Assembly: GCA_002842215.1 (NCBI GenBank)
Contig: PHCC01000003.1
Location: 186,001-250,000, forward strand
Length of the DNA: 64,000 bases
Direction: 5' to 3'
Source of the DNA: Betaproteobacteria bacterium HGW-Betaproteobacteria-9
GTDB taxonomy: Bacteria > Pseudomonadota > Gammaproteobacteria > Burkholderiales > Burkholderiaceae_C
Under the pieces are notes generated by a model. The model was not told where the DNA came from. It searched no databases and saw nothing but the letters and a program-made list of their open reading frames with translations. Below are positions 25,921-34,586 of this stretch, in pieces (within the stretch, counting starts at the first letter, position 1; the number at the start of each line of letters is the position of its first letter). The position numbers and the translations under genes were made by a program.

Positions 25921-26919
25921 ATGCAACAACGCCAACTCGGCCCCTTCAAAGTCTCAGCCATCGGTCTGGGCTGCATGAACATCTGCCACGCCTACGGTGC
26001 CCCCGTGTCCGAGCAGCAGGCCGAGCGTGTGCTGCTCGGCGCGCTGGACGCGGGCGTGACGCACTTCGACACCGCCGCGCTCTACGGTTTCGGCGCCAGC
26101 GAAACGCTGGTGGGCAAATACCTGAGCAAACACCGCTCGAAATTCACGCTCGCCAGCAAATGCGGCATGCAGGGTGTGCCGAACGAACAAGGCGTGAAGG
26201 TGCGCGTCATCGACGGCCGGCCCGAGACCATCAAAGCCACCTGCGAAGCGGCCTTGAAGCGTCTGCAGACCGACGTGATCGACCTCTACTACCTGCACCG
26301 CTGGGACAAGACAGTGCCCATCGAAGACAGCGTGGGCGCCCTGAGCGATCTGGTGCGTGCGGGCAAGATCCAGACCATCGGCCTCTCCGAGGTGTCGGCA
26401 CCCACCTTGCGCCGTGCGCAGGCGGTGCACCCCATCACCGCCGTGCAGACCGAATACTCGCTGTGGACGCGCAACCCCGAGATCGCTGTGCTCGACACCT
26501 GCCGCGAATTCGGCATCGCCTTCGTCGCCTTCAGCCCGGTGGCTCGCGGCTTCCTGTGCGGTGAGCTCAACGTGGGTGCCTTCGACGCCAAGGACATTCG
26601 CCGCAGCATGCCGCGTTTTGCGCCCGAGAACTACGCCGCCAACCTCACGCTGCTGCCCGGCTACCTGGCCATGGCCAACGAGGTGGGCTGCACCCCGGCG
26701 CAGCTCGCCATCGCCTGGCTGCTGCACCGCGGCGAGAACATCCTGCCCATCCCCGGCACCACCAGCGTGGAGCACCTGCAGGACGACCTGGGCGCGGTGA
26801 ATGTCAAGCTCGACGCCTCCGTGATGGCGCGGCTCGACGACCACATCAACCAGCGCACCGTGAAGGGCGAGCGCTACAACGCGCAGGGCAACAGTGAGGT
26901 GGACACCGAGGTGTTCTGA
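25921..26919 (+). CDS. Aldo/keto reductase
   Basis: A 332-residue TIM-barrel NADPH-dependent oxidoreductase. The catalytic tetrad can be read: Asp in HFDTAALYGFGASE, Tyr in the same stretch, Lys in FTLASKCGMQG and His in YYLHRWDKTVPIEDS. The NADPH-binding end is NILPIPGTTSVEHLQDD. AGGAG lies before the start MQQRQLGPFK. It follows the lig operon on the same strand after a repeat, with its own ribosome site. The substrate is probably an aldehyde or ketone; a link to aromatic metabolism is possible but unproven. Confidence 0.9.
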   Translation: MQQRQLGPFKVSAIGLGCMNICHAYGAPVSEQQAERVLLGALDAGVTHFDTAALYGFGASETLVGKYLSKHRSKFTLASKCGMQGVPNEQGVKVRVIDGRPETIKATCEAALKRLQTDVIDLYYLHRWDKTVPIEDSVGALSDLVRAGKIQTIGLSEVSAPTLRRAQAVHPITAVQTEYSLWTRNPEIAVLDTCREFGIAFVAFSPVARGFLCGELNVGAFDAKDIRRSMPRFAPENYAANLTLLPGYLAMANEVGCTPAQLAIAWLLHRGENILPIPGTTSVEHLQDDLGAVNVKLDASVMARLDDHINQRTVKGERYNAQGNSEVDTEVF

Positions 26920-27009
26920 GTCGCGAGGGTGCAGCGGGTGAACCCTCTGGTTGCCAAGGTGTAAGCTGGGCACGGACACAACAACCAGAGCAAGGAGAAA
27001 GGGCGCGTC

Positions 27010-28344
27010 ATGCAGCACATCAAACGGTTTTTCTGGGTCTATCTGCTGGTCCTGGCGGGTCTCTGGTGGTTCACCGATCAGACCGTCTGGACCGAGCTTC
27101 CCCACTTTTTTGCTTGGCGCAGTGTCTTGATGCAGGGCAGCGGCGTGCTGGCCATCGGCGTGATGAGCGCGGCGATGGTGCTGGCCGTGCGGCCCGTGGT
27201 GTTCGAGCCCTGGCTGGGTGGGCTGGACAAGATGTACCGGCTGCACAAGTGGCTGGGCATCTCGGGCCTGGTGCTGTCCATCGGCCACTGGCTGTTGTCG
27301 GAGTCGGCCAAATGGATGGTCGGCCTGGGCTGGCTGGCTCGCCCGGAGCGCGGACCCCGCCCCACCCTGGTGGATGAACCGGTCCGGCAGTTCTTCATGA
27401 ACCAGCGCGGACTGGCCGAGGGCCTGGGCGAGTGGGCGTTTTATGCGGCCGTGGCGCTGATGGCGCTGGCACTGATCAAACGCTTCCCTTACCGGTACTT
27501 CTTCCGCACCCACCACCTGCTCGCCGTGGCCTATCTGGTGCTGGTGTGGCACTCGGTGGTGCTGCTGCAGTTCGACTACTGGAGCGGTGTGCTGGGACCG
27601 GTGATGGCGCTGCTGATGGCCGGGGGCAGCATCGCCGCCGTGATGGTGCTGTTCGGCCGCGTGGCCGTCCACCGGCAACTGGTGGGCGAGGTGGCGGCCG
27701 TCCGTCTCCACCCTGCGCTGAATGTCATCGAGGTCGACATAGGGTTCCAGGGGCGCTGGGCGGGCCACGAGGCGGGCCAGTTCGCCTTCGTGACCTTGCA
27801 CGAAAAGGAGGGCGCGCATCCTTACACCATCACGTCCGCCTGGGCCGACGATGGCCGCCTGACCTTCATCATCAAGGCCCTGGGCGACTACACCCGCACC
27901 CTGGCCGATACGGTCCAGGTGGGGGACGTGGTCAAGGTGGAGGGGCCCTATGGACGCTTCAATTTCGCGGGCCCGCGGCCGCGCCAGATCTGGGTGGGCG
28001 CGGGCATCGGCATCACGCCCTTCATCTCGCGCATGAAAGCCCTGGCCCAGGCGTCCGATGACAAGACCATCGACCTGTTCCACACCACGGCCGTCTACGA
28101 TGAGCACGCCATCGGTCTGATCGAGGCCGACGCGAAAGCCGCAGGTGTCCGCCTGCACGTGTCGTGGGACGAACGCGACGGCTGGCTGACCGCGGCACGC
28201 ATCGCCGAGCAGGTTCCCGAATGGCGCGATGCCGACTTCTGGTTCTGCGGACCGGCCGCGTTCGGCCGCACGCTGAAGAAGGATTTCGTGGCCCTGGGTC
28301 TGGACGAGACACGCTTCCACCAGGAACTGTTCGAGATGCGGTGA
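27010..28344 (+). CDS. Ferric reductase-like transmembrane flavocytochrome
   Basis: A 444-residue protein of the NOX/FRE superfamily. The N-terminal half has about six helices with heme-b histidines (YRLHKWLGISGLVLSIGHW and FRTHHLLAVAYLVLVWHSV). It is followed by an FAD-binding barrel (GQFAFVTLHEKEGAHPYTIT, where HPYTIT is the FAD motif) and an NAD(P) domain (GAGIGITPFISRM, WFCGPAAFGRTLKKDF). It would move electrons from cytosolic NAD(P)H across the inner membrane to ferric iron or another acceptor. AAGGAG lies about 13 nt before the start. No obvious partner gene. Confidence 0.87.
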   Translation: MQHIKRFFWVYLLVLAGLWWFTDQTVWTELPHFFAWRSVLMQGSGVLAIGVMSAAMVLAVRPVVFEPWLGGLDKMYRLHKWLGISGLVLSIGHWLLSESAKWMVGLGWLARPERGPRPTLVDEPVRQFFMNQRGLAEGLGEWAFYAAVALMALALIKRFPYRYFFRTHHLLAVAYLVLVWHSVVLLQFDYWSGVLGPVMALLMAGGSIAAVMVLFGRVAVHRQLVGEVAAVRLHPALNVIEVDIGFQGRWAGHEAGQFAFVTLHEKEGAHPYTITSAWADDGRLTFIIKALGDYTRTLADTVQVGDVVKVEGPYGRFNFAGPRPRQIWVGAGIGITPFISRMKALAQASDDKTIDLFHTTAVYDEHAIGLIEADAKAAGVRLHVSWDERDGWLTAARIAEQVPEWRDADFWFCGPAAFGRTLKKDFVALGLDETRFHQELFEMR

Positions 28345-28437
28345 CGGCGGCGCTCCGGCGGCGACCTTCCTGGAACCACTCTTCCCGTCCAGCGCCCCAA
28401 CTGCCCTCTGCCGCAGGGGGCTTGCCTTGCGAGTGTT

Positions 28438-29802
28438 TCAGCGGGCGCTCAGGAAGTCGCCCACTTCCAGCAGGATCAGCTCGTTGTCGTCGGCCTTGTT
28501 CGGCTCGCGGCTGCTGGAGAACGGCAGGTTGTTGTCGTTGCCCACGACGATGTGCGTCGCGTCCACCACGTCCACGTTTTCAATCGTGAAGAAGGGGAAG
28601 CTCAGCACACCGTTGGTCAAAGGCTTGCGGGCCAGCTCGTTCGGGTCGGCGATGGCCATGAGGTCGATGTGGCCTATCTTGCGCAGCGGGCCGCCCACGT
28701 TGGCCTCGCTCAGCTCGACCTTGACGATGCGTTTGAATTTCGCGAGATCGTGGAAGCAGTCTGTGCGCTTCTGGCCTTCGGGGCAGGCCTTGTCGGCCGT
28801 GCCTTCGCCGTTGTCGCGCTCGATGATCAGGCCCGTCGTCGCGTCGATCATGTTGAAGTCGCCGATGGCGTGGTGGTTGGCGTCGAGCACGTACTTCCAG
28901 TGGCGGCCGGTCCATTGCTCGGCCTTCACGTCGAACTCCAGCACGCGCAGGAACTGCTTGCCATCCAACGCTTCGGGTGCCTTGCTGGCTTCGTCCCACA
29001 GCGCGCCTTCGAGCAGGGCGTAGAGCTTGCTGCCGTCGGGCGAGGAGGCCAGGCCTTCGTAGCCCTTGGAGCGGCGCGACTGGAACTTCAGCTCGCCATT
29101 CGGCGCGCCCGGGGTGATGACCGAAGGATGGTCCGGCGAGACGATGGGCTTGCCGTCCACCTTTGTTTCGTGGACGGCCCGTACCCGGCCCTTCATGTCG
29201 GCCTTGATGAGGTACGGGCCAAACTCGTCGCCGATCCAGAAGTGCCCGCCAGCGATCTGGAAGCCTTCGGTGTCGAAATCGGACCCGGTGAGGTAGCGCT
29301 GCTTCGTGCCTTCGTGGACGATGCGGAACGGCACCTTCTTGTCGGGGTCGTGCAGGAACACGGTCTGCAGGCGCTTGAACTGGCCGCTCTTGAAATCCAC
29401 CGCGTAGCGGTTGAGGAACAGCGCGAAATCGGGCGAGTTGGCCTTGGAGCCGGCGCCGTTGTCGGTCAGCAGCCAGAAGCTGCCGTCGGCCAGGCGCTTG
29501 ATGCCCGAGTGGCCCTGGATGGGCTGGCCCTTGAACGGCAGCGACACGCCGGTGGGGCGGCCGGCGGACTTGCCTTCGACCGAGCCGATGGCGTCGACCC
29601 GCTGGCCGGTGGTGAACTTGCCGCTGACCTGCAGGTCGGCCGGGGCGTCCTTGGGGGCGGCGATGAAGGTCTGCGCCGGCAGGATGGCGTGGCCTGTGAG
29701 CGTGGCGGGGAAGGCGGTCTGGGCCTGGGCTTGCAAAGGCAGGCTGGCGATGGCGAGCAGGGTGGCGCTCAGCGTCAGGGACAGGGTGGGGGATCGGCGC
29801 AT
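28438..29802 (-). CDS. Esterase-like/phytase-like secreted protein
   Basis: A 454-residue exported protein with a signal peptide (cleavage near LQAQA/QT). The start MRRSPTLSLTLSATLL was chosen since the frame further upstream is Arg-rich and lacks a signal. Recognisable blocks are GHSGIKRLADGSFWLLTDNG, FDTEGFQIAGGHFWIGDEFG, GYEGLASSPDGSKLYALLEG and NVDVVDATHIVVGNDNNLPF. This is the pattern of the 'esterase-like activity of phytase' beta-propeller family. It would act in the periplasm on phosphate or carboxyl esters. It converges with the ferric reductase-like gene. Confidence 0.85.
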   Translation of the reverse strand: MRRSPTLSLTLSATLLAIASLPLQAQAQTAFPATLTGHAILPAQTFIAAPKDAPADLQVSGKFTTGQRVDAIGSVEGKSAGRPTGVSLPFKGQPIQGHSGIKRLADGSFWLLTDNGAGSKANSPDFALFLNRYAVDFKSGQFKRLQTVFLHDPDKKVPFRIVHEGTKQRYLTGSDFDTEGFQIAGGHFWIGDEFGPYLIKADMKGRVRAVHETKVDGKPIVSPDHPSVITPGAPNGELKFQSRRSKGYEGLASSPDGSKLYALLEGALWDEASKAPEALDGKQFLRVLEFDVKAEQWTGRHWKYVLDANHHAIGDFNMIDATTGLIIERDNGEGTADKACPEGQKRTDCFHDLAKFKRIVKVELSEANVGGPLRKIGHIDLMAIADPNELARKPLTNGVLSFPFFTIENVDVVDATHIVVGNDNNLPFSSSREPNKADDNELILLEVGDFLSAR

Positions 29803-29942
29803 GGTCGGGCGGGCTCTCGGTCGTCGGTGGTGGGGAGCGCCTGCAACGGTGCAGGCGGTCGCGCCACTGTGCCGGGCCTGTTTGACGCGACGGCGACGGT
29901 TCGATGGCAACGCCGTGACAGGCGCTGCCAGAGCCTCAACAG

Positions 29943-30311
29943 TCAGGCACCACCGCGAAACAAAGAGAAGCCCCAGGCCGTGAACTTGAACGGCAGGTGG
30001 ACATGCTGCGCCGTGTCGGCGATGTGGAAGCGGTAAGGCACCACCTCCAGGAACGCCGGCTCGGGCACGGCAACACCCTGGGCGCGGTAGAAGGCTCCCA
30101 CCTCAAACCGCACCTCGTAGCCGCCGGCCGTGATGGCCTGGCTCATGAGCGCGGGGTGGGCCAGCAGGCCGTTGCTGCCCACGGTGCCCTCGGCGATCAG
30201 CGGCCCGTGCGGCAGGCCGTCCGGCCCCAGGCGCTGCACCGCCACGCGCAGGCCCGCCGCGACGCGGCCGCTGGCCACGTCCACACAATGGATGGAGAGT
30301 CCGCCGTTCAT
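29943..30311 (-). CDS. uraH: 5-hydroxyisourate hydrolase
   Basis: A 122-residue transthyretin-like enzyme that hydrolyses 5-hydroxyisourate to OHCU in urate breakdown. LSIHCVDVASGRVAAGLRV at the N-terminus holds the catalytic His, GGYEVRFEVGAFY is the middle strand and VVPYRFHIADTAQHVHLPFKF the third motif. The usual C-terminal YRGS tetrapeptide reads FRGG-Ala here, a variation worth noting. It is the last gene of an uraD-Bug-uraH operon, 7 nt after the Bug gene. Confidence 0.92.
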   Translation of the reverse strand: MNGGLSIHCVDVASGRVAAGLRVAVQRLGPDGLPHGPLIAEGTVGSNGLLAHPALMSQAITAGGYEVRFEVGAFYRAQGVAVPEPAFLEVVPYRFHIADTAQHVHLPFKFTAWGFSLFRGGA

Positions 30312-30318
30312 GCGGCGC

Positions 30319-31293
30319 TCAGTTCAGCCGCGCGCCCGAGGCCTTGACTTCGGGTGCCCACTCGCTCACCTGGTCGGCCACGAACTTGGTGAACTCGGCT
30401 GCGCTCATCTTCTCGGGCGTGACGCCCAGATCGGCCAAGCGCTTGGCCACGTCGGGCCGCGACACCACGTCGGCCACGGCCGCGTTGATCTTGTCCACCA
30501 CGTCTTTCGGCGTGCCGGCCGGTGCGGAGATACCGAGGAAGTTTTCCGCCAGCAGCTTGGGGAAGCCGGCTTCGATCACCGAGGGCACACCGGGTGACAT
30601 CGCTGAGCGGGTGCGCGAGGTCACGGCGATGCCGATCAGCTTGCCTTCTTTCATGTAGGGCACGTTCTGCGTCAACGTGTCCACCGCGAACTGCAGCTGG
30701 CCGCCGAGCAGGTCGGTGTGCATGGGCGACGAACCTTTGTAGGGTACGTGTTCCATCTTCAGCTTGTACTGGTTCTTGAACATCTCGCCGACGATGTGGC
30801 CGATGGAGCCCACGCCGCCGCTGCCGTAGTTGACCGGCGTCGTCTGCGCGCTGATCCACTTCACCAGCTCGGGCATGGTCTTGGCCGGCACCGAGGGGTG
30901 CACCACGAACACGTTGGGTACTGAGCCGATGTGCGCGATGTGCGTGAAGCTCTTCACCGGGTCGTAGGGCGCCTTGTCCATCATGAAAGGCGAGATGCTC
31001 ATGGGCGCGGTGTTCGACAGCAACAGCGTGTAGCCATCGGGCGCGGCCTTGGCCACCTCGTTGGCGCCGATGGTGCTGCCGGCTCCCGGCTTGTTCTCGA
31101 TGATCACGGTCTGTCCCAGCTTCTCCTGAAGGCCGGGCTGCAACAGGCGCGCCACGATGTCCGACGAACCACCGGGTGCGAAGGTGACGACGATCTTGAT
31201 CGGCTTCTGCGGCCAGACCTGAGCGTGGGCGGTGGCGGCCGCGAAGGGCAGCAGGGCGCTGGCGGCGAGGAGGATGCGGCGGGTGGGTTTCAT
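30319..31293 (-). CDS. Bug/TctC-family periplasmic binding protein in ureide operon
   Basis: A 324-residue exported binding protein with signal peptide cleaved near ATAHA/QV and the Bug pattern: WPQKPIKIVVTFAPGGSSDI, IIENKPGAGSTIGA and MEHVPYKGSSPMHTDLLGGQ. Its ATG overlaps the uraD stop codon (ATGA), and uraH follows after 7 nt, so the three are translationally linked. The inferred ligand is a purine-derived ureide such as allantoin, urate or a related acid. No TctAB permease genes are nearby. Confidence 0.88.
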   Translation of the reverse strand: MKPTRRILLAASALLPFAAATAHAQVWPQKPIKIVVTFAPGGSSDIVARLLQPGLQEKLGQTVIIENKPGAGSTIGANEVAKAAPDGYTLLLSNTAPMSISPFMMDKAPYDPVKSFTHIAHIGSVPNVFVVHPSVPAKTMPELVKWISAQTTPVNYGSGGVGSIGHIVGEMFKNQYKLKMEHVPYKGSSPMHTDLLGGQLQFAVDTLTQNVPYMKEGKLIGIAVTSRTRSAMSPGVPSVIEAGFPKLLAENFLGISAPAGTPKDVVDKINAAVADVVSRPDVAKRLADLGVTPEKMSAAEFTKFVADQVSEWAPEVKASGARLN

Positions 31294-31883
31294 GGCTGGG
31301 TTCCTGCAAGGGTGGAGACGGCGGGGCGAGACGAAAGGGGGGTGGGAGCGTCGGGCTGGACCACACGGGCCAGCCGTCCGCGCATGACTTCGCAGATCTG
31401 CTGCAAGGCGGTGTGTCGTTCGGTGGCGTCGTCGTGGGTCAGGCGCGCTTCGAAGGCCTCGAACACCGAGGCCAGTGTGTCGTGCAGTCGCAGCGCGGCG
31501 ATGAAGGGGTAGCCGAAGCGCGCGTGGTAACGCTGGTTGAGCGCGGCGATGCGCTGTACGGTGGCGGCGTCCAGGCTCAGCAGGCCCAGGCGGGCCTGTT
31601 CGTTTTGCGAGTCCGTGGTCATGGTGCCCGCCTGGGCTTCCTGCCCCGCGAGTTCGGGGTGGGCGCGCAGCAGCGCCAGCTGCCGCGCCTCGTCGGCGCA
31701 GTGGATCACGCGGGCCATGGCGTCGAACAGCGCGGCTTGGCTGGCGAACGGGTGCAGCGACCAGGCGCGCTCCGCGACCCAGGGCGAGTGCTCGACCACC
31801 GAGCCCAGCAGCGCATTGAACGCGGCTTCGTCCAGCGAACGGAGCTCGGAGATCGTCAAGGGGGTGGCGGGCTTTGAGGACAT
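31290..31883 (-). CDS. uraD: OHCU decarboxylase
   Basis: A 197-residue enzyme converting 2-oxo-4-hydroxy-4-carboxy-5-ureidoimidazoline to S-allantoin. Family signatures are FNALLGSVVEHSPWVAERAW, the catalytic segment LLRAHPELAGQEA and LNQRYHARFGYPFIAA near the C-terminal half. The final 25 residues, rich in Pro and Ser, extend past the conserved domain. The start MSSKPATPLTISEL lies 78 nt from the divergent LysR gene. With uraH it completes the two steps after urate oxidase, whose gene is not in the window. Confidence 0.92.
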   Translation of the reverse strand: MSSKPATPLTISELRSLDEAAFNALLGSVVEHSPWVAERAWSLHPFASQAALFDAMARVIHCADEARQLALLRAHPELAGQEAQAGTMTTDSQNEQARLGLLSLDAATVQRIAALNQRYHARFGYPFIAALRLHDTLASVFEAFEARLTHDDATERHTALQQICEVMRGRLARVVQPDAPTPLSSRPAVSTLAGTQP

Positions 31884-31961
31884 CTTGGGCCTCAGTTTGA
31901 GGTCGATTTGCGTTGCAGTCCATCGCATAATTTGCTCTCAGTCATTCGAATAAACAGCACG

Positions 31962-32933
31962 ATGAGCAACCCCAACAGTCCCCTGCACCCGAAAGCGTTG
32001 CGTTATGTGGCGGCGGTGGCCCAGCTGGGCTCGGTCCAGGCCGCCGCGCGCGAGGTGTCGATCTCCGCCTCGGCCATCGACCGCCAGATCCTGATCCTGG
32101 AGGAAGACCTGGGTGTGCCGCTGTTCGAGCGCCTGCCGCGCGGCATGCGGCTGACCGCGGCGGGCGAGCTGCTGCTGGCGCTGTCGCAGCGCTGGAAGGC
32201 CGACCTCAACCGCACGCTGTCCGACATCAAGCAGCTGCAGGGTGTCAACCACGGCCAGTTGCGCCTGGCCGCCATGGACAGCCACGCCAACGGCTTCCTG
32301 CCCGATTTCCTGCAGGCGGCGGCGCGCGAGCACCCGGGCATCGTGATCGACATCGAGATCGTCAGCCCCGACGAGGCAGTGACCCACCTGCTCAGCGGCG
32401 ACGTGGACATCGCCGTGGCCTTCAACCTCAAGCCCCAGCGCGACCTGAACCTGATCTGGAGCGCCGAGCTGCCGCTGGGCTGCGCGGTGGCGGCCTCGCA
32501 CCCGCTGGCCGCGCTCGCCGAGGTCGGCTTCAAGGACGTGGCGGCCTGGCCGCTGGCCGCGCAGAGCCGGGCGCTGGCAATCCGCCGCTATCTGGAAAAG
32601 CGCCACGGCTGGCTGCTGCAGGAAGCGCGGCCGCCGCTGGTGACGAACTCGCTGCAGTTGGTCAAAAGCCTGGTGCGCAGCGGCAGCCACGTGGCGCTGA
32701 CCTCGGAGCTGGACGTCGGCCCCGAGGTGCTCGACGGCAGCGTGGTGTTTGTGCCGCTGCGCGACCGCAACGCGCAGGCGCAGAGCGTGTCGGTCGCCAC
32801 CAGCGCCAGCCGTCCGCTGCCGCGCATTGCGCGCATCGTGGCGGAGTCGCTGGCGGTCCATGTGGACCTGCACCTGCAGCGGGTGCGCCAGGTGGGCGCT
32901 GAAACAAAACGAAAAGAACCGGTACCTCGCTGA
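31962..32933 (+). CDS. LysR-type regulator, probable regulator of the ureide operon
   Basis: A 323-residue LysR protein. The DNA-binding helix is LRYVAAVAQLGSVQAAAREV, then ISASAIDRQILILEEDLGVP, followed by an effector domain (GQLRLAAMDSHANGFLPDFL). I chose MSNPNSPLHPKAL as start, since the longer frame overlaps the uraD promoter. It is divergent from uraD over 78 nt, so it most likely controls uraD-Bug-uraH with a purine metabolite as effector. The C-terminus ends in a basic tail (KRKEPVPR). Confidence 0.87.
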   Translation: MSNPNSPLHPKALRYVAAVAQLGSVQAAAREVSISASAIDRQILILEEDLGVPLFERLPRGMRLTAAGELLLALSQRWKADLNRTLSDIKQLQGVNHGQLRLAAMDSHANGFLPDFLQAAAREHPGIVIDIEIVSPDEAVTHLLSGDVDIAVAFNLKPQRDLNLIWSAELPLGCAVAASHPLAALAEVGFKDVAAWPLAAQSRALAIRRYLEKRHGWLLQEARPPLVTNSLQLVKSLVRSGSHVALTSELDVGPEVLDGSVVFVPLRDRNAQAQSVSVATSASRPLPRIARIVAESLAVHVDLHLQRVRQVGAETKRKEPVPR

Positions 32934-33002
32934 CACCCTGGGACGGCCTGGCCCCGGCACCATGACGGTCATGTTCAACAAGGTTCTGAAAGGACCCCCG
33001 TC

Positions 33003-33473
33003 ATGAAAACCTGGATCAAACGCACCCTCATCGGGCTGACCACCGCCACCGTGGTGCTGGGCGGTCTCACCGCCTGCGGCAGCCGTGGCGACCACGCCCG
33101 TGGCTGGAGCGAAGAGCGCGTCACCGAAATGCGCGGCAAGGCGATCGAACGCATCAGCAGCAAGCTTGAACTCAACGCCGAACAGAAGCAGAAGCTCGGC
33201 GTTCTGGCCGATGAAATGATCGCCTCGCGCAAGGCCTTCCGGGGTGAGGGTGGCGATCCACGCGCCGACTTCAAGGCCCTGGTCGCGGGCGAGAAGTTTG
33301 ACCGCGCCGAGGCGCAGAGCCTGCTCGACCAGAAAACCGCCGCCGTGCAAGGCAACGCGCCCAAGGTGCTGACCGCACTCGCCGACTTCTACGACAGCCT
33401 CAACCCCGAGCAGCAACGCCAGGTGCGCGAAAAGCTGGACAAGCGCGGTCACGGCCGGTGGGGCCGGAGCTGA
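33003..33473 (+). CDS. Spy/CpxP-like periplasmic lipoprotein
   Basis: A 156-residue protein with a lipoprotein signal (lipobox LTAC, Cys at residue 25). The mature part is helical and charged, with LELNAEQKQKLGVLADEMI and SLNPEQQRQVREKLDKRG, two LTxxQ-like repeats of the Spy/CpxP family. These proteins act as periplasmic chaperones or as inhibitors of envelope-stress sensor kinases. It lies just upstream of a CpxAR-like response regulator and kinase, which supports an envelope-stress role. AGGA lies before the start. Confidence 0.83.
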   Translation: MKTWIKRTLIGLTTATVVLGGLTACGSRGDHARGWSEERVTEMRGKAIERISSKLELNAEQKQKLGVLADEMIASRKAFRGEGGDPRADFKALVAGEKFDRAEAQSLLDQKTAAVQGNAPKVLTALADFYDSLNPEQQRQVREKLDKRGHGRWGRS

Positions 33474-33510
33474 TCGGACGAGCGAAGCACACGTTCTGAA
33501 TGCACAGACC

Positions 33511-33867
33511 ATGTCGCCCGCTTTTGAACCCATCCACCACCTGGCTCAGCAGAGCCGGGCCCATGCCCCGGTCCTGCTGGCCGGGGCCGACGACCCGCAT
33601 GCCGAGCTGCTGGCCATGGTCTGGGGCCCGCGTTTCGACCGCCAGCACGCGCTCGATCTCTGGGCCCGGCTCTCGCAGCAACAACCCGCCGAGGCCTTGC
33701 CGCTGCTGCCCGCGCTGATCTCGGCGGCCGACCGCTTTGACGCCCTCGGTGTGCCGGTGCAGCACCGGCTGCGCCGCCTGATCGTGCGACACCACGCAGC
33801 GACGGAGCCCCGGACTGTCACCGCCCGTGACAGGACGCCAGGGGGCCGTGTTCAGCTGTCAGAATGA
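33511..33867 (+). CDS. Hypothetical protein before response regulator
   Basis: A 118-residue open frame with plausible codon use, sitting between the Spy-like gene and the response regulator. I see no known domain. It contains a helical, Leu/Ala-rich central part (ELLAMVWGPRFDRQHALDLW, LPLLPALISAADRFDALG) and a basic C-terminal half. Its stop codon is 4 nt before the regulator's start, which would suit translational coupling. The ribosome site is weak, so it could be a chance frame. Confidence 0.45.
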   Translation: MSPAFEPIHHLAQQSRAHAPVLLAGADDPHAELLAMVWGPRFDRQHALDLWARLSQQQPAEALPLLPALISAADRFDALGVPVQHRLRRLIVRHHAATEPRTVTARDRTPGGRVQLSE

Positions 33868-33871
33868 GTTC

Positions 33872-34576
33872 ATGCACCGCATCCTGCTCATCGACGACGA
33901 CGAACAGCTCGGTCCTCCGCTGGCCACGTACTTCCAGCGTTTCGAGCTGCAACTCACCCACGCTTTTCGGCCCAGCGACGGACTGGCCCGTTTGCGCGCG
34001 GGGAGCTTCGACGCCGCCATCCTCGACGTGATGCTGCCCGAGATGGACGGCTTCGAGCTCTGCCGCACCATCCGCAAGGAGAGCGACATCCCCATCGTCA
34101 TGCTCACCGCGCGCGGCGAGGTGATGGACCGCGTGGTCGGCCTGGAAATCGGTGCCGACGATTACCTGCCGAAGCCTTTCGAGCCGCGTGAACTCGTGGC
34201 GCGCCTGCAGACCGTGCTGCGCCGCCGCCGGGCCAGCCTGGCGCCGCTGAACGCCACGCCGGACTCCGCCAACGGTGAACTCCGCTTCGAGGGCCTCACG
34301 CTCGACCCCGCGCGCCGCAGCGTCGTGCGCGAAGGGCAAGACGTCGAACTCACCGGCACCGAATTCGAACTGCTGCTGTTGCTGGCCCGCGAGCCCGGCA
34401 AGGTGTTCAGCCGCGACGACATCCTCAACCAGCTGCGCGGCCATGAGGCCGAGCTGTACACCCGCGCGGTGGACATTGTGGTCAGCCGCCTGCGCAAGAA
34501 GCTGGAGCCGCTGGACTGCATCAAGACCCTGCGCAACGCCGGCTACTCGCTCGCGCTGCGGCGCCTGACCCAATGA
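33872..34576 (+). CDS. OmpR/CpxR-family response regulator
   Basis: A 234-residue two-domain regulator. The receiver shows the acidic pocket LLIDDDEQ, phospho-acceptor Asp52 in AILDVMLPEMDG, the Thr in VMLTARGE and the Lys in YLPKPFEPRE. The C-terminal winged helix has ELTGTEFELLLLLAREPGKV and the recognition helix RAVDIVVSRLRKKLE. It pairs with the kinase starting 10 nt later. The start MHRILLIDDDE is clear from the family. A CpxR-like role in cell-envelope stress is inferred from the Spy-like neighbour. Confidence 0.92.
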   Translation: MHRILLIDDDEQLGPPLATYFQRFELQLTHAFRPSDGLARLRAGSFDAAILDVMLPEMDGFELCRTIRKESDIPIVMLTARGEVMDRVVGLEIGADDYLPKPFEPRELVARLQTVLRRRRASLAPLNATPDSANGELRFEGLTLDPARRSVVREGQDVELTGTEFELLLLLAREPGKVFSRDDILNQLRGHEAELYTRAVDIVVSRLRKKLEPLDCIKTLRNAGYSLALRRLTQ

Positions 34577-34586
34577 GCAGCTCTCC

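Noticed and set aside
25954-28320. 788-codon minus-strand open frame
   Set aside because: It runs antisense across two unrelated, clearly conserved plus-strand genes (aldo/keto reductase and ferric reductase-like), so it cannot be a real protein gene.
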